DNA from: an uncultured Pelagibacteraceae bacterium
Lineage (GTDB): Bacteria > Pseudomonadota > Alphaproteobacteria > Pelagibacterales > Pelagibacteraceae
Assembly: GCA_902554995.1 (NCBI GenBank)
Contig: CACDQT010000005.1
Location: 1 to 35,885 of the forward strand
Direction of reading: 5' to 3'
DNA length: 35,885 nucleotides
A model generated the notes under the pieces. The model was not told the origin of the DNA. It was given only the letters and a program-made list of their open reading frames with translations, and searched no databases. The position numbers were made by a program, and so were the translations under genes. Of this stretch, positions 23,194-31,467 are shown piece after piece; within the stretch, counting starts at the first letter, position 1, and every line of letters starts with the position of its first letter.

Positions 23194-24432
23194 ATGAAAA
23201 TAAACAAGATAATCTTGAGTTTTATTTCTGCAGTAGCAATTTTACTTTCAACTTCGGTTGTTTCATTTGCAAAAGTCGTTGGTGATAAAATTGTTTTAGG
23301 TGCTGCTATTTCATTGACTGGAAAATATTCATCTAATGGTGTTCATACACAAAACGGTTATAACATGGCTGTTGATAGAATTAATAGCATGGGTGGTGTT
23401 AAAGTTGGTGGAAAAACTTATAAGTTTGAAATCATTTATTATGATGATGAATCAAACCCAAAAAGAGCGGCTCAATTAGCAGAAAGATTAATCTCACAAG
23501 ATGGTGTAGAGTTTATGCTTGGGCCTTATAGTTCAGGTTTAACTAAAGCAATTGCACCTGTTACAGAAAAATATGGTGTACCAATGGTGGAGGCAAATGG
23601 TGCGTCTAGATCTTTGTTTACTAAAGGTTACAAATATCTATTTGCAGTTTTAGCTCCAGCTAACTTATATCTTGATGTAGCTATTAGAACAGCGGTTGAG
23701 TTAAATGGTGGAAAAGGTGTAAGAATTGCACAAGCATTTGAACAAGATGCTTTTTCACAAGACGTAAGATTAGGTATTTTAGATGCAGCGAAAGAAACTG
23801 GATCTGAGATTATAATCGACGATAAGCTGCCAAAAGAGCTTAACGATATGGCTGCTACATTAGTTAAAGTAAAACAAATGAAGCCAGATGTTCTTGTGGT
23901 ATCAGGACACACAAAAGGTGCATTAACTGCAATCAGACAAATTGCTGAAATGAAAGTTGATGTTCCAATGTTAGCAATGACACATTGTGATGCTGCGAAA
24001 TTATCAAAACAACATGGTAAAAATTCTCAGTATGCATTATGTGCTTCTCAATGGCATAAAACACTAACTTATAAAGATAACTTCTTTAAAGATGGTATGA
24101 CGTATGCGGCAGACTTCCAAAAAGAGTTTGGATATGATCCGCCATATCAATCAGCAGAGTCTTCTGCAGCATTGTTAGTGTTCAAGGATGCTTTTGAAAG
24201 AGCGAATTCTTTCGATCAAAAGAAAGTAAGAGATGCTCTTGCAGCTACGAACATGCAAACATTCTATGGAAATATTAAGTTCGCACCGGGTGGTCAAAAT
24301 GTTGACAAGCCGATGGTACTTTTCCAAGTAATGTGTGATGGCGCTGGGAAATGTGAAAATAAAGTTGTAGCTCCACTGAAGTGGGCTTCAGCTAAATTGA
24401 TTCACCCAATTCCTAAGTGGTCTGACAGATAA
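23194..24432 (+). CDS. Branched-chain amino acid-type ABC transporter substrate-binding protein (LivJ-like)
   Basis: A 412-residue periplasmic binding protein of the Peripla_BP_6 / LivJ type. The signal peptide ends near SVVSFAKV. The mature start IVLGAAISLTGKYSSNG is the classic first strand and ligand loop. YDDESNPKRAAQLAERLIS and MLGPYSSGLTKAIAPV follow the family pattern. It captures an amino acid or related solute for the permease encoded next. Substrate cannot be predicted from family alone; neighbours suggest an amino acid or a short carboxylate. It has the strongest ribosome site of the region and is separated from livH by an intrinsic terminator, as expected for a binding protein made in excess. 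Confidence 0.9.
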   Translation: MKINKIILSFISAVAILLSTSVVSFAKVVGDKIVLGAAISLTGKYSSNGVHTQNGYNMAVDRINSMGGVKVGGKTYKFEIIYYDDESNPKRAAQLAERLISQDGVEFMLGPYSSGLTKAIAPVTEKYGVPMVEANGASRSLFTKGYKYLFAVLAPANLYLDVAIRTAVELNGGKGVRIAQAFEQDAFSQDVRLGILDAAKETGSEIIIDDKLPKELNDMAATLVKVKQMKPDVLVVSGHTKGALTAIRQIAEMKVDVPMLAMTHCDAAKLSKQHGKNSQYALCASQWHKTLTYKDNFFKDGMTYAADFQKEFGYDPPYQSAESSAALLVFKDAFERANSFDQKKVRDALAATNMQTFYGNIKFAPGGQNVDKPMVLFQVMCDGAGKCENKVVAPLKWASAKLIHPIPKWSDR

Positions 24433-24446
24433 TTGCAAATCTTTAA

Positions 24447-24478
24447 ATACCCCCTAAATTCTAGGGGGTATTTTTTTT
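24447..24478 (+). terminator. Intrinsic terminator between substrate-binding protein and permease genes
   Basis: ATACCCCCTA (24447-24456), a 5-base loop and TAGGGGGTAT (24462-24471) form a perfect 10-bp stem followed by T-rich sequence to 24478. The livH start is only 11 bases further on, so read-through must supply the permease. This partial terminator would also protect the 3' end of the binding-protein mRNA. Confidence 0.9.
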
Positions 24479-24489
24479 AGAGGTAAATT

Positions 24490-25383
24490 ATGGATTTCAT
24501 GGTTTTTCAGTATCCGATGATAACTGTTCAAGCTTGCTTGGACGGGATACTACTTGGAATTTTATTTGCGTTAATTGCTTATGGTATGGCTTTGCAATGG
24601 GGGGTGATGAATATCATAAACATTGCCCAAGGTGATCTAGTTATTCTTGGTGGCTATATTGCATACTTCATGTATCTTTATGGAATTCATCCAGCATGGG
24701 GGGTAATTGTATCCCCAATAATAATGTATTTTGTTGGTGTCGGAATTTATAAATTAGTAATCAATAAAGTCGTTGATAGAGACCTGTTTATCTCAATTCT
24801 TGCTACATTCGGTATAAGTATTCTTTTTATGCAGCTAATGAACTTTGCATTTGGTGCAGATGTTGTCTTAGCAAATTCAGGTTATGGCACTACATTTTTA
24901 TTTGATAGCGCAGTAGTTTTGCCAAACTCAAAAATATTTTCGGCATTCGTTAGTATCGTTTTTGCTATTGGTTTAGTAATTTATATGAAAAAATCAAAAC
25001 TTGGTCGAGCAATCAGAGCAACAGCTCAAAACGCAAGAGCTGCAAAGATTTTAGGTGTAGATACAGAAAAAGTTTATGCAGCAACTTTTGGATTAAATGC
25101 TGCTCTATGTGGTGTTGCAGGAGCGCTGATTTCAATAACTTTTACGATTCATCCTTATATGGGATTACCATATACAATTAGATCATTCATGATTGTTATT
25201 GTTGCTGGACTTGGCAACTTACCTGGTGTTGCAATGTCTGGAATGGGTCTTGGTGTATTTGAAGAGTTTGCTGACTATATATTAGGTACAGAATTTAGAA
25301 TAGGTTCAGTGTTTTTATTATTAGTTTTAATTCTTGTTTATAGAAGATTTAAACTTTCAAGAAAAAGAGAGTATCTAAAATAA
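24490..25383 (+). CDS. livH: Liv-type ABC transporter permease (LivH family), system 1
   Basis: A 297-residue polytopic permease. The N-terminal helix region reads ACLDGILLGILFALIAYGM and is followed by the LivH signature WGVMNIINIAQGDLVILGGY. The cytoplasmic coupling segment is GRAIRATAQNARAAKILGV, and the last part ends with the usual LVLILVYRRF. It forms the membrane channel with LivM and is driven by LivG/LivF. A good AGAGG ribosome site precedes the ATG. Its stop shares one base with the next start. The symbol denotes the family role; substrate is not proven. Confidence 0.88.
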   Translation: MDFMVFQYPMITVQACLDGILLGILFALIAYGMALQWGVMNIINIAQGDLVILGGYIAYFMYLYGIHPAWGVIVSPIIMYFVGVGIYKLVINKVVDRDLFISILATFGISILFMQLMNFAFGADVVLANSGYGTTFLFDSAVVLPNSKIFSAFVSIVFAIGLVIYMKKSKLGRAIRATAQNARAAKILGVDTEKVYAATFGLNAALCGVAGALISITFTIHPYMGLPYTIRSFMIVIVAGLGNLPGVAMSGMGLGVFEEFADYILGTEFRIGSVFLLLVLILVYRRFKLSRKREYLK

Positions 25384-26432
25384 TGAATAAAAATGTCATA
25401 TTATATGCAGCAATTTTAATATTTGGACTCGCTGCACCTTTTGTGTTTCCAGCATTTAAAGTTCAATTATCTATATTGTGTGTATTGATTGTTTTAGCCA
25501 CCACTTGGAATATTCAGGGTGGTGAAATGGGATACAATACGTTTGGGAACATTTTATTCTATGGTTTAGGAATGTATTTATGCGCCTCTGTACAGGTTGG
25601 CATGTTTTTCCCTTTAGCAGAGTGGACAGAAAGCGGAGGAGAAAAAACTTTTGTACATACGCCCACACAATTCTTTCAAGGAATGGCAGCTGGACTTGTA
25701 GTGGCCGCTGTTGTTCCAACTATTGTTGCAGGATTAATTGGTTATGCCATTTTAGGATTAAGAGGACATTATTTTGCAATTTGTACTTTAGGTTTAGGCG
25801 TTGCTGCAGGAGAAATTTCTGGTGGTATAGAGATTATTGGAGCAGGGCAAGGTTTTACCACACCACCTTTTCCAAACGTTGGTGGTTTAGAGGCAAGAGG
25901 AGAATTTTTTTATTTTTTAAGTTTTGGTGCGCTTGTCCTTACATTTATAGCAGTGAGAGCGATTTACTCAACACGATTTAGATTAATTCTTAATGCGATC
26001 AGGGATAATGAAGACAAAGCTGAGGCGATGGGAATTGAGACAATGAAATATAAAATAATTGGTTGGATGGTTTCAGCATTTTTCTGCGGTTTAGCAGGAG
26101 GTATAATGGGTGGACTTGTTGGCTACATAGATTCAACAGATGTTGCTTTTGATGGAAGAGAGATGGGAGTATTTATGGTTTTGATGGCGATCCTTGGTGG
26201 TAAGGGAACTTTATGGGGTCCTGTGATTGGAGCAACTGTATTTCATATTTTCAAAGAAGGATTTTGGACATTTTTTTTAGGTTGGCAATATGTTGCTTTA
26301 GGTGTTTTGATCGTTGTCATTGTTATTTATTTCCCAGAGGGAATTATGGGATGGTTGAGAGAAAAATATCCTGAACGATTTGGCGAAGTTGTTGATGAGG
26401 CAGATCGTAAAGCACAGGTAGAACTGAAATGA
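25383..26432 (+). CDS. livM: Liv-type ABC transporter permease (LivM family), system 1
   Basis: A 349-residue second permease. LivM features include TWNIQGGEMGYNTFGNILFY, a GLRGHYFAICTLGLGVAAGE block and the EAA-like cytoplasmic loop NAIRDNEDKAEAMGIETMKY. The C-terminus ends with a soluble tail after FPEGIMGWLREKYPERF. It overlaps livG by 4 bases. The periplasmic loop near residues 75-95 carries an unusual charged stretch (WTESGGEKTFVHTPTQ). Substrate is unknown. Confidence 0.88.
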   Translation: MNKNVILYAAILIFGLAAPFVFPAFKVQLSILCVLIVLATTWNIQGGEMGYNTFGNILFYGLGMYLCASVQVGMFFPLAEWTESGGEKTFVHTPTQFFQGMAAGLVVAAVVPTIVAGLIGYAILGLRGHYFAICTLGLGVAAGEISGGIEIIGAGQGFTTPPFPNVGGLEARGEFFYFLSFGALVLTFIAVRAIYSTRFRLILNAIRDNEDKAEAMGIETMKYKIIGWMVSAFFCGLAGGIMGGLVGYIDSTDVAFDGREMGVFMVLMAILGGKGTLWGPVIGATVFHIFKEGFWTFFLGWQYVALGVLIVVIVIYFPEGIMGWLREKYPERFGEVVDEADRKAQVELK

Positions 26433-27169
26433 GTATTTTAGAAGTAAATAATGTAAGCAAATCTTTTGGCGGTGTTAAGGCTAATGTTGACATTTCAATG
26501 TCAGTAGAAAAGGGAAAAATATTTGGACTAATTGGTCCAAATGGTTCAGGAAAAACAACTTTATTTAACTCGATTGTTGGTACTTATCCAATAGACCAGG
26601 GGTCAATTAAATTTAATGGTAAAGAAGTATCTGAATTACCTGTTCCTGTAATTGCTAAACTTGGTTTATTAAGAACTTTTCAACAAACAAGAATTTATGG
26701 AAAATTAAATTGTGTAGATAATATGTTAATCAGTCACAAAGGTAGTGATGAAAGTATATTAAAAATATTCTCAAAAATTCCTCAAAATTTAACCGAGAAG
26801 GCAGAAAATCTTTTAAATTTTGTAGGACTTTATCAAAAAAGAAAATTAAGAGCTGGCGACTTATCTTTTGGTCAGCAAAAATTACTTGAGTTGGCAATGG
26901 CTTTGATGAATGAACCAGAAATGCTTTTATTAGATGAACCAACTGCAGGTATTAATCCAACGTTGATCAATGGAATAATAGATAGGTTAATTAAAGTAAA
27001 CCAAGATTTTGGGATAACTCTTTTAGTTATCGAACATAATATGAGAGTTATTATGCAATTAGCAGAAAGTATTTATTGTTTAGCTCATGGTAAAATGCTT
27101 GCGAATGGAACACCAGATGAGATTAAAAATGATAAAAGAGTAATCGATGCATACCTGGGGGCACAATAA
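26429..27169 (+). CDS. livG: Liv-type ABC transporter ATP-binding protein (LivG family), system 1
   Basis: A 246-residue ATPase. It has Walker A GPNGSGKTT, a Q-loop in FQQTRIYGKL, the signature LSFGQQKLLELA, Walker B LLLDEPTAGINP and the H-loop His in VIEHNM. The extra helical segment between Q-loop and signature is typical of LivG. It powers transport through LivH/LivM together with LivF. The signature carries Phe in place of the second Gly (SFGQ for SGGQ), a tolerated variant. Coupled by overlap to the genes on both sides. Confidence 0.92.
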   Translation: MSILEVNNVSKSFGGVKANVDISMSVEKGKIFGLIGPNGSGKTTLFNSIVGTYPIDQGSIKFNGKEVSELPVPVIAKLGLLRTFQQTRIYGKLNCVDNMLISHKGSDESILKIFSKIPQNLTEKAENLLNFVGLYQKRKLRAGDLSFGQQKLLELAMALMNEPEMLLLDEPTAGINPTLINGIIDRLIKVNQDFGITLLVIEHNMRVIMQLAESIYCLAHGKMLANGTPDEIKNDKRVIDAYLGAQ

Positions 27170-27954
27170 TGTCTAATCAATACGAAGTATTAGGAAAAGC
27201 TCCTCAAGCAGATGATTTAAAAAAACTTTCACCTAATGACATTCATCTTACAATTAAAAATATGAATGCTGGCTATGGGAAAATGGAAATTTTACATAAC
27301 TTTGATCTTTATGTTAGCAAGGCTCAATCACTTTGTTTAATAGGTCCAAATGGTGCTGGTAAATCAACTATTCTTCACTCAATTTATGGATTTACAAATA
27401 TATTTTCTGGGAAAATAGAAATTGATGGAAAAGAGATAACCAATTTATCACCAGCTGAAAAATTAAAATCAGTTGGTATTGCATATATTTTACAAGATAA
27501 TTCTGTTTTCCCAGATATGACAGTTGAAGAAAACCTTTTAATGGGTGGATTTATCAAAGATAAAACAGAGGAGTCATTTCAAGAAGCTGAAAGAATTCTT
27601 GAGAAGTATGAAAGATTAAGAAATAGAAGAAATCAACCTGCAAAAGTTTTGTCTGGTGGTGAAAGAAGATTATTGGAAATTTCAAGAGCGCTTGTTATGA
27701 AACCATCAGTTTTATTAGTTGATGAACCTTCGATTGGCTTAGAGCCAAGATATATTGAAATGGTGTTTGAAATTTTAAGAGACCTTCAACAAAATGAAAA
27801 AAAAACAATTATTCTTGTTGAGCAAAATGCAAAGAAAGGTCTAGAGTTTGCTGACATTGGTTATGTTTTAGTGTCAGGACAAACTGCAATAGCAGGTAAA
27901 GGAGATGAACTCTTAAATAATCCTGATGTGGGACGCCTATTCCTGGGCGGTTAA
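27169..27954 (+). CDS. livF: Liv-type ABC transporter ATP-binding protein (LivF family), system 1
   Basis: A 261-residue ATPase with about 30 extra N-terminal residues before the first strand (LTIKNMNAGYGKMEIL). Walker A is GPNGAGKST, the signature LSGGERRLLEIS, and Walker B LLVDEPSIGLEP. The H-loop position reads LVEQNA, normal for LivF. The N-terminal extension and the Glu-Arg-Arg after the signature SGG differ from the second LivF in the window, so the two systems are not recent copies. It shares one base with azlC. Confidence 0.9.
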   Translation: MSNQYEVLGKAPQADDLKKLSPNDIHLTIKNMNAGYGKMEILHNFDLYVSKAQSLCLIGPNGAGKSTILHSIYGFTNIFSGKIEIDGKEITNLSPAEKLKSVGIAYILQDNSVFPDMTVEENLLMGGFIKDKTEESFQEAERILEKYERLRNRRNQPAKVLSGGERRLLEISRALVMKPSVLLVDEPSIGLEPRYIEMVFEILRDLQQNEKKTIILVEQNAKKGLEFADIGYVLVSGQTAIAGKGDELLNNPDVGRLFLGG

Positions 27955-28658
27955 TGATTGATTCAAAATATTTTTTTAAAGGTTTCGCATCTATTAAGGG
28001 TGTTGGAAGTCCAGCTATAGCCTTGGGAGCTAGCTTTATAGCAATTGGGGCTCTTTTAAAAAATATTGGTTTTACAATTCAAGAAAGTCTTTTTTCAACT
28101 TTTTTAACTTACGCATTACCAGGTTCATTAGTAATGGCAGAGTCATTGATAATTGGATCATCATTAATAAATATCTTCATTGCTGTTTGGTTAGTAAATG
28201 CAAGATTGTATCCAATGACAGTTTCATTAATGCCTTTGTTGATGCACCAAACACAACCTAAATGGAAATATTATTTATCATGTCACTTCATTGCCGTCTC
28301 ATCGTGGCTAATAATGAAAGATAATTATGAACAAATAAAAAAAGAAGCAAGAATAGATTTTTGGATAGGTATTGGTACAGCAACCTGGTCGGTAGCAATT
28401 TTCTCTACATTTATCGGCTATATTGCATCAGACTTTTTAAATAGAGATATGTTAATTGGGTTAGCAATAATTAATCCAATTTATTTTACTTGTATGATGG
28501 TGGGAGCGATGAAAACTATTAAAATTAGTTTATCAATCATCCTTGGTGCAATTTTAGGTCCAGCTTTTTATTTTATCTCTCCAGAGTGGTGTATTTTATT
28601 TGGTGGTTTTGTGGCTGGAACAATTGCATTTTTTATTGGAGAAATTAATGACAGGTAA
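27954..28658 (+). CDS. azlC: AzlC-family branched-chain amino acid exporter, large subunit
   Basis: A 234-residue membrane protein. It has AzlC hallmarks near the N-terminus (GASFIAIGALLKNIGFTIQE, TYALPGSLVMAES) and the central LVNARLYPMTVSLMPLL motif, followed by a helix-rich second half. AzlC works with the small AzlD subunit to export branched-chain or related amino acids. It starts inside the last codon of livF and overlaps azlD by 11 bases, so the exporter is translationally coupled to an importer. That pairing suggests overflow relief for a taken-up amino acid. Confidence 0.88.
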   Translation: MIDSKYFFKGFASIKGVGSPAIALGASFIAIGALLKNIGFTIQESLFSTFLTYALPGSLVMAESLIIGSSLINIFIAVWLVNARLYPMTVSLMPLLMHQTQPKWKYYLSCHFIAVSSWLIMKDNYEQIKKEARIDFWIGIGTATWSVAIFSTFIGYIASDFLNRDMLIGLAIINPIYFTCMMVGAMKTIKISLSIILGAILGPAFYFISPEWCILFGGFVAGTIAFFIGEINDR

Positions 28659-28971
28659 TATTTTTTTTGTAATCTTAGTAACTTCATTAGCGACATTTTT
28701 ATCCAGATTTTTAGGTGTTGTAAGTTCAGAAAATATTAAAGAAACTTCCAAAATATTTAGATGGTTTAATTGCTTAGCATACTCGACGTTGGCAGCATTA
28801 ATAGCTAGGATTGTAATTTTCCCATCAGGATTATTATCTGAAATAGATTACTTAGTAAGACTAATTGTAATAATTTTATCAATTGGGCTTTTTTTTATAA
28901 CTAAAAAAAATTTAGTTTACCCAACAATTTTCTCTGCTATCATACTTACACTTTTTAGCAGTTATTTATGA
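28648..28971 (+). CDS. azlD: AzlD-family small exporter subunit
   Basis: A 107-residue protein with about three or four membrane segments. The ATG at 28648 is chosen over an upstream in-frame TTG because it gives the normal AzlD length and the family start (MTGNIFFVILVTSLATFLSR). The middle contains WFNCLAYSTLAALIARIV, typical of AzlD. It partners with AzlC. Its stop overlaps the start of the CsiD-like gene by 4 bases (ATGA). Confidence 0.85.
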   Translation: MTGNIFFVILVTSLATFLSRFLGVVSSENIKETSKIFRWFNCLAYSTLAALIARIVIFPSGLLSEIDYLVRLIVIILSIGLFFITKKNLVYPTIFSAIILTLFSSYL

Positions 28972-29882
28972 TTGAAAAAATTGACGGATTTGAAATTTAT
29001 GAAAATAAGCAATCTTCAAGAATAATTAACATAGATATTGGAGATGAAATTTTAAACAAACTTATCTTTCCTTTTAATAAGTTTGATATTACTGCATTAG
29101 AATATAAACCGTTTACCAGATTTACTATCGCAAAAAGTCTAGATGATCTAAGTAATAATAAATTATCTAAATTTATTAATAAAATTATTAGAGATCGAAA
29201 TACAGGTTGTTTTATTATTAAACCTAAAAATTTAATATCTAAAATTGATGATAGTTTTTTAGTAAAGCTTTCAACTGCTGTTGCGCATCTTGTTGGGAAC
29301 CCTAATCATGATGCAATGGCTGGTAAATACTATGCTAGATTTCATGTTAAGCATGAGGATAAAAGCGACTCTTATTTAAGAAAGGCTTATAAAAATATGG
29401 ACCTTCATACTGATGGAACTTATGTTAAAGAAAAAACTGACTGGTTGTTAATGTCAAAAATAGAGGAAAAAAATGTTGAGGGTGGAGAAACTGCCATGCT
29501 TCATCTCGATGATTGGGAGCATTGTGATGAATTATTCAATGATCCTGTCGGAAAAGAAAATTTTCTTTGGGGTTCTCCGAAAAGTAAAAATATAGATTAT
29601 AAAGTTGAACATCCAGTATTTTCATCTGATAAAGATGGAAGAGCACAAATTTCATATATTGATCAATTTCCAGAACCTAAAAATATGAAACAAGGTACTT
29701 TTTTACAAAAATTATCTGATAGTTTAGAGGAAAGTAATAAGAAGGTTATAACTAAACTTCCGGTGGGATCATCTGTAGTAGCAAATAATTATTTTTGGCT
29801 TCATGGCAGAAAAGCCTTTAAAGAACATAAAGATTTAAGTAGAGAGTTGTTGCGAATTAGAGGTTCTTTTTTTATTAATTAA
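28968..29882 (+). CDS. glaH: CsiD/GlaH-type glutarate 2-hydroxylase (Fe(II)/2-oxoglutarate dioxygenase)
   Basis: A 304-residue protein that matches the E. coli CsiD pattern along its length as I recall it: ALEYKPFTRFTIAKSLDDL, TAVAHLVGNPNHDAMAGKYY, then MDLHTDGTYV with Fe ligands His147 and Asp149, and FWLHGRKAF with His279. An Arg near 296-298 fits 2-oxoglutarate binding. CsiD hydroxylates glutarate to L-2-hydroxyglutarate using 2-oxoglutarate and O2, in lysine/cadaverine breakdown. The usual partner L-2-hydroxyglutarate oxidase (LhgO) is not in the window. It sits in the middle of a transporter operon, coupled to azlD by a 4-base overlap, which suggests the transported solute feeds this enzyme. 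Confidence 0.88.
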   Translation: MIEKIDGFEIYENKQSSRIINIDIGDEILNKLIFPFNKFDITALEYKPFTRFTIAKSLDDLSNNKLSKFINKIIRDRNTGCFIIKPKNLISKIDDSFLVKLSTAVAHLVGNPNHDAMAGKYYARFHVKHEDKSDSYLRKAYKNMDLHTDGTYVKEKTDWLLMSKIEEKNVEGGETAMLHLDDWEHCDELFNDPVGKENFLWGSPKSKNIDYKVEHPVFSSDKDGRAQISYIDQFPEPKNMKQGTFLQKLSDSLEESNKKVITKLPVGSSVVANNYFWLHGRKAFKEHKDLSRELLRIRGSFFIN

Positions 29883-29908
29883 TATAAATTAATCACTAAA
29901 AGATATTT

Positions 29909-30676
29909 ATGAAATTAGGTTTTATAGGAACTGGAAAAATAACATCTTCGGTTATATCTGGAATATGTTCTTCAAAAATTAATTATAAAAAAATATTTAT
30001 TTCATCACGAAATAGTCTTATTGCAAAAGGACTAAAAAAAAGGTTTAAAAAGATATTTATTGAAAGGGATAATCAAAAAATTGTTGATAATTGTGATTGG
30101 ATCTTTTTGGCCGTCACACCAACAGTTGGTCAGAAAATTATTAAAAATTTAAGATTTAGATCTAGTCAAACAATTATAAGTTTTATCTCAACTATAAATC
30201 TCTCAGAACTTCGAAAAATGATAAAAGTAAAAGTTGACTTAGTAAGAGCTATTCCACTTCCGCCAATTTCTCTTAAAAAAGGACCAGTGCCTATTTGCCC
30301 ACCAAATAGAAAGGTTAAAAATTTTTTTAATAAAATTGGATCTACTATTGAAATTAAAAATGAAAAATTATCAATTAATTTTTGGTCAACGTCAGGGATG
30401 ATGGCATCTTATTATGAAATATTAAATGTGATGAGTACTTGGTTGATAAAAAAAGGTATCAAAAGATCTGATGCACAGAAATATATAACAACTTTATTTT
30501 TAGCCTTATCTGAAGATGCAGTTGTAAATTCAAAAAAAGATTTAAAACATTTAGTTAAAGAATCTCAAACTCCAAAAGGTTTAAATGAACAAGGTTTAAA
30601 AGAAATGAGTAAGAGAGGGGCCTATAAATCTGTAGTAAATACACTAAATAAAATTTACCAAAGACTTAACAAATAA
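29909..30676 (+). CDS. ProC-like NAD(P)-dependent reductase (pyrroline-5-carboxylate reductase family)
   Basis: A 255-residue protein with an N-terminal Rossmann fold (GFIGTGKITSSVISG) and a ProC-like helical second half. The conserved ProC elements VRAIPLPP (normally VRxMPNTP) and ESQTPKGLNEQGL (normally around PGGTT) are altered. This suggests a side branch of the family rather than housekeeping ProC. It probably reduces a cyclic imine or related compound with NAD(P)H, substrate unknown. It lies 26 bases after csiD/glaH and 3 bases before the second livG. An altered substrate, such as a piperideine carboxylate, is speculation. Confidence 0.72.
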   Translation: MKLGFIGTGKITSSVISGICSSKINYKKIFISSRNSLIAKGLKKRFKKIFIERDNQKIVDNCDWIFLAVTPTVGQKIIKNLRFRSSQTIISFISTINLSELRKMIKVKVDLVRAIPLPPISLKKGPVPICPPNRKVKNFFNKIGSTIEIKNEKLSINFWSTSGMMASYYEILNVMSTWLIKKGIKRSDAQKYITTLFLALSEDAVVNSKKDLKHLVKESQTPKGLNEQGLKEMSKRGAYKSVVNTLNKIYQRLNK

Positions 30677-30679
30677 TTA

Positions 30680-31465
30680 ATGCCAGAAAATATTTTAGAA
30701 ATAAACAATCTATCAAAATATTTTGGTGGATTAGCAGCGGTATCAGATTGTTCACTTAAAGTTAAGAAGGGAACTATAACTGGAATAATCGGTCCTAATG
30801 GATCAGGAAAAACTACCTTATTTAATTTGATTGCTGGAAATCTAAAATGTTCAGCTGGTAGTGTCATGTTTAACAACGAAAATATAACTGATGTACCTGC
30901 TTATGAATTATTTTCAAAAGGTTTACTTAGAACCTTTCAAATTGCACATGAATTTACAAATTTATCAGTTTTAGAAAATTTAATGATGGTTCCTGGTAAT
31001 CAGTCAGGTGAACAATTGATAAATGCTATATTTAAACCCTCATTAATCATGAAAGAAGAAAATATTATTAAGCAAAAAGCCATTGAAGTTATAGAGTTTT
31101 TAAATTTAGGACATTTAAGAAATGAGCTAGCAGGAAATTTATCTGGTGGTCAAAAAAAATTATTGGAGCTTGGTCGAACAATGATGGTAGATGCAAAGTT
31201 AGTTCTATTAGATGAAGTGGGTGCAGGTGTGAATAGAACACTACTGAAAGACCTTGGCACAGCTATTGAAAAACTAAATAAAGAAAAGGGATATACATTT
31301 TGTATGATTGAACACGACATGGATTTCATAGGAAGATTATGTGATCCTGTGATTGTAATGGCTGAAGGTTCAGTATTATTTGAAGGTTCAGTGGAGGATG
31401 CAAAAAAAGACGAAAAAGTAATTGAAAGTTATTTGGGCAGGGGATCAAAAATTAAGGATAATTGA
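30680..31465 (+). CDS. livG: Liv-type ABC transporter ATP-binding protein (LivG family), system 2
   Basis: A 261-residue ATPase. It has Walker A GPNGSGKTT, the Q-loop in TFQIAHEFTNL, the signature LSGGQKKLLELG, and H-loop MIEHDM. Walker B reads LVLLDEVGAGVNR: the catalytic Glu is kept but the usual Pro of the DEP motif is Val. That change recurs in few ABC ATPases that I know and may mark a subfamily. It starts 3 bases after the ProC-like gene and opens a second complete Liv set with order G-F-H-M. Confidence 0.9.
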   Translation: MPENILEINNLSKYFGGLAAVSDCSLKVKKGTITGIIGPNGSGKTTLFNLIAGNLKCSAGSVMFNNENITDVPAYELFSKGLLRTFQIAHEFTNLSVLENLMMVPGNQSGEQLINAIFKPSLIMKEENIIKQKAIEVIEFLNLGHLRNELAGNLSGGQKKLLELGRTMMVDAKLVLLDEVGAGVNRTLLKDLGTAIEKLNKEKGYTFCMIEHDMDFIGRLCDPVIVMAEGSVLFEGSVEDAKKDEKVIESYLGRGSKIKDN

Positions 31466-31467
31466 TA

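Noticed and set aside
25580-25981. 133-codon forward ORF inside livM of system 1
   Set aside because: It is rich in Arg, Cys and Trp in an out-of-frame reading of a clear permease gene; composition is not protein-like.
28600-28650. Upstream TTG start for azlD
   Set aside because: It would add 16 residues encoded in another frame of azlC. The ATG at 28648 gives the usual AzlD N-terminus.
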